DNA from: Flammeovirgaceae bacterium
Lineage (GTDB): Bacteria; Bacteroidota; Bacteroidia; Cytophagales; Cyclobacteriaceae
Assembly (NCBI GenBank): GCA_021298355.1
Contig: JAJTEH010000004.1
Coordinates: 62,001 to 126,000, forward strand
Direction: 5' to 3'
Length of the DNA: 64,000 nt
Part shown: piece by piece, positions 60,467-64,000 of the stretch
Numbering within the stretch: the first letter of the stretch is position 1
Layout: the number at the start of each line of letters is the position of its first letter
Notes under the pieces: model-generated
Database searches by the model: none
The model's input: the letters and a program-made list of their open reading frames with translations, nothing else
What the model was told of the DNA's origin: nothing
Made by a program: the position numbers and the translations under genes

Positions 60467-63283
60467 ATGCCACGCGACAGAAGCATCCGTTCCGTACTCA
60501 TCATCGGTTCTGGCCCTATTATTATCGGCCAAGCCTGCGAATTCGATTATTCAGGCTCTCAGGCTTCGCGCTCCTTGCGCGAAGAAGGCATAGAAGTGGT
60601 GCTTATCAATTCTAACCCGGCCACCATCATGACGGATAAAGTAACGGCCGACCATGTTTACCTCAAACCTCTAACAAAAAAATCCATTCGGGAAATTCTC
60701 GAAAAACATAATATCGATGCCGTTCTCCCCACCATGGGCGGACAAACTGCACTTAACTTATGCATCGATTGCGATAAAGCCGGAATTTGGCAACACTACG
60801 GTGTACGCATTATTGGTGTAGACATCAAAGCCATAGAAACTACCGAAGACCGCGAGAAATTCCGACTGAAAATGTTGGAACTAAACATTGGTGTTTGCAA
60901 AGGAAGAACTGCAAAATCCTTTTTAGAGGGAAAAGAAATCGCACAAGAAACAGGTTTTCCATTAGTCATTCGTCCATCGTACACGTTAGGCGGAACGGGT
61001 GGAGGTTTTGTGAATACACCCGAACAGTTTGATGAAGCCTTAAACAGAGGCTTGCATGCATCACCTGTACACGAAGTGCTGGTAGAACAATCTATTTTCG
61101 GGTGGAAAGAATACGAATTAGAATTGCTGCGCGATAATAATCAAAACATCATCATCATCTGCTCGATAGAAAATTTCGATCCGATGGGTATTCACACAGG
61201 CGATTCGATAACCGTTGCTCCTGCCATGACGTTGGCCGATACAACCTACCAACGCATGCGCGACATGGCCATTAAAATGATGAATGGCATTGGCCAGTTT
61301 GCCGGAGGGTGTAACGTACAATTTGCTGTTAACCCCGATAATGAAGAAGAAATTATCGGTATCGAAATTAATCCGCGTGTGTCGCGCTCATCTGCGCTGG
61401 CTTCTAAAGCAACGGGTTATCCCATAGCTAAAATTGCAGCCAAACTTGCCATCGGATATAATTTAGATGAACTGAAAAACGCCATCACAGGTACAACCAC
61501 TGCTTACTTTGAACCAACGCTCGACTATGTGATTGTGAAAATCCCGCGCTGGAATTTCGATAAATTTCAGGGAGCCGATCGCAAACTAGGTTTACAGATG
61601 AAATCGGTTGGCGAAGTAATGGGCATCGGTAGAAATTTTCAGGAAGCCTTGCAAAAAGCTTGTCAGTCGCTTGAAATCAGAAGAAACGGAATTGGTGCCG
61701 ATGGAAAAGAACTGCGCAACCAAGACGAATTGCTTCATTCATTAGCCAACCCAACCTGGAACAGATTATTCCACATACACGATGCCATTAAAATCGGTAT
61801 TCCTTTAAAAACCATTGGCAAAATTACACGCATCGATAAATGGTTTTTAAAACAAATAGAAGAATTAGTAGAGATAGAAAAAGAATTACAAGGCAACGAC
61901 ATCAACTCTATATCTGAACCGTTATTGCGTAAAGCAAAAGAAAAAGGATTTGGCGACAGACAAATAGCGCACTTGCTGCATTGTTTAGAGAGTGAAGTAT
62001 TTAACAAACGCCATAGTTTAGGCATCAAACGCGTTTACAAATTGGTAGATACTTGCGCAGCTGAGTTTGAAGCTAAAACACCTTATTATTATTCTACCTT
62101 CGATGCTGAAAACGAATCCATACCAAGTAATAAAAAGAAAGTAGTAGTGTTAGGTTCGGGACCAAATCGCATTGGTCAAGGCATTGAGTTTGATTACTCC
62201 TGTGTACACGGTGTGTTAGCTGCTAAAGAAAGTGGATACGAAACCATCATGGTTAATTGTAACCCTGAAACAGTTTCCACTGATTTTGATATTGCAGATA
62301 AATTATATTTCGAGCCTGTGTTCTGGGAACACTTGTATGAAATTATTTTGCATGAAAAACCAGAAGGAGTAATCGTCCAATTAGGCGGACAAACTGCGTT
62401 GAAGCTTGCAGAGAAACTGCACAAATACGGCATCAAAATAATTGGAACATCTTTCGACTCATTAGATTTAGCAGAAGACAGAGGAAGATTTTCTACTTTA
62501 TTAAAAGAACAAAATATTCCTTATCCTGAGTTTGGGGTAGCCACCGACCCAGATGAAGCCTTAGAAGTCTCAAAGCAAATTGGTTTTCCTTTGCTGGTAA
62601 GACCATCGTATGTGTTGGGTGGCCAGTCGATGAAAATCGTAATCAACGAAAAAGAATTAGAAGCACACATCATTGATATTTGGAAACACTTGCCTGATAA
62701 CAAAGTGTTACTCGACCATTATTTAGATGGCGCCATAGAAGCCGAAGCCGATGCAATTTGCGATGGAGAAAATGTGTACATCATCGGCATCATGCAACAC
62801 ATCGAACCCGCGGGTATTCACTCAGGCGATTCGTACGCAGTATTGCCTCCTTACAACTTGGGCGATTTTATCATCAAACAAATTGAAACCTATACAACAC
62901 GCATCGCACAAGCTCTAAAAGTAAAAGGGTTAATCAATATTCAATTTGCTATTAAGAACGATAAAGTATATGTAATCGAAGCCAACCCACGCGCTTCACG
63001 CACCGTTCCATTTATTTGCAAAGCCTACGATGAGCCGTACGTTAATTATGCAACTAAAGTGATGTTAGGCGCAAAGAAAGTAACAGACTTTAAATTTAAC
63101 CCTACTAAGAAAGGCTACGCGATAAAAGAACCAGTGTTCTCTTTTAATAAATTCCCTGATGTAAATAAGGAGCTAGGACCGGAGATGAAATCGACAGGAG
63201 AATCTATTTATTTTATCGATGATTTAATGGACGACTACTTCTTGAATATCTACAGCGAACGAAATTTGTATTTGAGTCGTTAA
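60467..63283 (+). CDS. carB: Carbamoyl-phosphate synthase large chain
   Basis: 938 residues from the ATG at 60467. Two ATP-grasp halves are clear, each led by a Rossmann motif (GSGPIIIGQACEFDYSG near 13, GSGPNRIGQGIEFDYS near 560), with RPSYTLGGTGGG and RPSYVLGGQSMKI. The protein ends at ~residue 935 (DDLMDDYFLNIYSE), so the C-terminal MGS-like regulatory domain of E. coli CarB (~1073 residues) is absent. It makes carbamoyl phosphate for arginine and pyrimidines with CarA, not in this window. Confidence 0.95.
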   Translation: MPRDRSIRSVLIIGSGPIIIGQACEFDYSGSQASRSLREEGIEVVLINSNPATIMTDKVTADHVYLKPLTKKSIREILEKHNIDAVLPTMGGQTALNLCIDCDKAGIWQHYGVRIIGVDIKAIETTEDREKFRLKMLELNIGVCKGRTAKSFLEGKEIAQETGFPLVIRPSYTLGGTGGGFVNTPEQFDEALNRGLHASPVHEVLVEQSIFGWKEYELELLRDNNQNIIIICSIENFDPMGIHTGDSITVAPAMTLADTTYQRMRDMAIKMMNGIGQFAGGCNVQFAVNPDNEEEIIGIEINPRVSRSSALASKATGYPIAKIAAKLAIGYNLDELKNAITGTTTAYFEPTLDYVIVKIPRWNFDKFQGADRKLGLQMKSVGEVMGIGRNFQEALQKACQSLEIRRNGIGADGKELRNQDELLHSLANPTWNRLFHIHDAIKIGIPLKTIGKITRIDKWFLKQIEELVEIEKELQGNDINSISEPLLRKAKEKGFGDRQIAHLLHCLESEVFNKRHSLGIKRVYKLVDTCAAEFEAKTPYYYSTFDAENESIPSNKKKVVVLGSGPNRIGQGIEFDYSCVHGVLAAKESGYETIMVNCNPETVSTDFDIADKLYFEPVFWEHLYEIILHEKPEGVIVQLGGQTALKLAEKLHKYGIKIIGTSFDSLDLAEDRGRFSTLLKEQNIPYPEFGVATDPDEALEVSKQIGFPLLVRPSYVLGGQSMKIVINEKELEAHIIDIWKHLPDNKVLLDHYLDGAIEAEADAICDGENVYIIGIMQHIEPAGIHSGDSYAVLPPYNLGDFIIKQIETYTTRIAQALKVKGLINIQFAIKNDKVYVIEANPRASRTVPFICKAYDEPYVNYATKVMLGAKKVTDFKFNPTKKGYAIKEPVFSFNKFPDVNKELGPEMKSTGESIYFIDDLMDDYFLNIYSERNLYLSR

Positions 63284-63308
63284 TAGTTTTAGCATAAAGA
63301 ATTTTATT

Positions 63309-63506
63309 ATGGTAAAATTTTTATTGGTTTGCGCATTGATTGCCTATGTGCTGTATAAATTCGGCACATCGGTTAAAACCCATCAAAGAGGGCCGATTGA
63401 TTTTAATAATCAAAACAGCAAAAGCAATTCACAAGATAATTCGAATAATAAAAACAAAGGCAAGTTTGATGGTGGCGAATACATCGACTACGAAGAAGTG
63501 AAGTAA
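63309..63506 (+). CDS. DUF4834-like small membrane protein
   Basis: 65 residues. One N-terminal helix (FLLVCALIAYVLYKFG), then a low-complexity Asn/Ser/Lys linker and an acidic GGEYIDYEEVK tail, as in the DUF4834 proteins of Bacteroidota. Between carB and dapF on the same strand, likely co-transcribed with dapF. Confidence 0.75.
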   Translation: MVKFLLVCALIAYVLYKFGTSVKTHQRGPIDFNNQNSKSNSQDNSNNKNKGKFDGGEYIDYEEVK

Positions 63507-63516
63507 TTTCTATTCC

Positions 63517-64000
63517 ATGCAGTTTACCAAATACCAGGCAACAGGAAATGATTTTATACTGATGGATAACCTATCAGGTAAACTAAAATTTACGGCTGCC
63601 GAAATTCAAAAATTATGCGATAGAAAATTTGGTATTGGTGCAGATGGATTAATCTTGATTGAAAAATCTGAACAAGCAGATTTTTATGTGAACTATTACA
63701 ACAGCGATGGTTCGCAAAGTTTATGTGGCAATGGCAGCAGAGCAGCCGTACATTTTGCCGCAACACTTGGTTTAGTAAAACAACACACTGTTTTTGATGC
63801 TTACGATGGCTTGCACGAAGCCGTTTTATTGAACGATGGTGTGGTGGATTTGCAAATGCGCGATGTAAACCATATAGTGAAACGTGATAGTGGTTGGTTT
63901 ATCCACACTGGTTCGCCACATGTTATTGAATGGGTAAATCGTGCAGAAGATGTTGATGTTTATACAAAAGGAAAAAACATTCGCTATGCTGATGAGTTTG
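63517..64000 (+). CDS. dapF: Diaminopimelate epimerase, 5' part (3' end outside window)
   Basis: 161 codons are visible, starting at the ATG at 63517. FTKYQATGNDFILMDN at the N terminus, KFGIGADGLILIE and LCGNGSRAAVHFAA with the first catalytic Cys identify DapF, which interconverts LL- and meso-diaminopimelate for lysine and peptidoglycan synthesis. The second catalytic Cys lies beyond the window. Ten bases downstream of the DUF4834 gene. Confidence 0.95.
   Translation, partial: MQFTKYQATGNDFILMDNLSGKLKFTAAEIQKLCDRKFGIGADGLILIEKSEQADFYVNYYNSDGSQSLCGNGSRAAVHFAATLGLVKQHTVFDAYDGLHEAVLLNDGVVDLQMRDVNHIVKRDSGWFIHTGSPHVIEWVNRAEDVDVYTKGKNIRYADEF

Overview
The window is a stretch of chromosome from a member of the Bacteroidota, most likely the order Cytophagales. 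Four things point there: TonB-dependent receptors, many lipoproteins, a protein with a type IX secretion (T9SS) sorting tail, and promoter elements of the TAnnTTTG type, with few purine-rich ribosome binding sites ahead of start codons. Both ends cut genes: a TonB-dependent receptor on the left and dapF on the right. Coding density is high, genes lie on both strands, and many neighbours overlap by 4 to 14 bases.

Layout. 1-7.6 kb: an outer-membrane receptor with a beta-helix-like lipoprotein, small envelope proteins, an SDR epimerase, a LOG-family protein and a lytic transglycosylase. 7.6-15.9 kb: an accessory island between the transglycosylase and a SNF2-family helicase. It holds a DUF5131/TcmP pair, a single-chain type IIG-like restriction-modification enzyme, a GHKL ATPase with a STAS-like DUF4325 partner, and two small membrane proteins followed by an SDH/Clp-fold serine protease. 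Two copies of a ~144-bp repeat with inverted ends sit at 7665-7807 and 13678-13822. This is the most likely home of an undescribed defence-type system.

15.9-30.9 kb: SNF2 helicase, LolE-like permease with rbfA, a membrane protein coupled to a TrmH-like methyltransferase, purM, a degenerate receiver protein, a four-gene two-component operon, a trans-sulfuration PLP enzyme, an exported RidA-like protein, tag and a Crp/Fnr regulator. 30.9-39 kb: a second TonB-dependent receptor, an S41 peptidase, a DEAD-box helicase, a cold-shock protein, a fatty acid desaturase and an ECF sigma factor. 39-51 kb: tRNA-Gly(GCC), tRNA-Leu(TAA), a PLP deaminase, a TPR protein, RarD, an esterase, an acyl-CoA dehydrogenase with an extra N-terminal domain, a hemolysin III-like protein, era, initiator tRNA-Met and der. 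51-64 kb: a tiny heptad-repeat lipoprotein, a SprT-like protein, a muropeptide-recycling operon (sugar kinase, murQ, anmK), an M19 dipeptidase, a large secreted metalloprotease, carB without its usual regulatory domain, a DUF4834 protein and dapF.

Apart from the island the content is ordinary chromosomal housekeeping and envelope biology. Several island genes form tight pairs or operons (TcmP-DUF5131; ATPase-DUF4325; 4TM-1TM-protease), as expected of modular defence cassettes. All functional statements rest on reading motifs by eye; no database search was possible.
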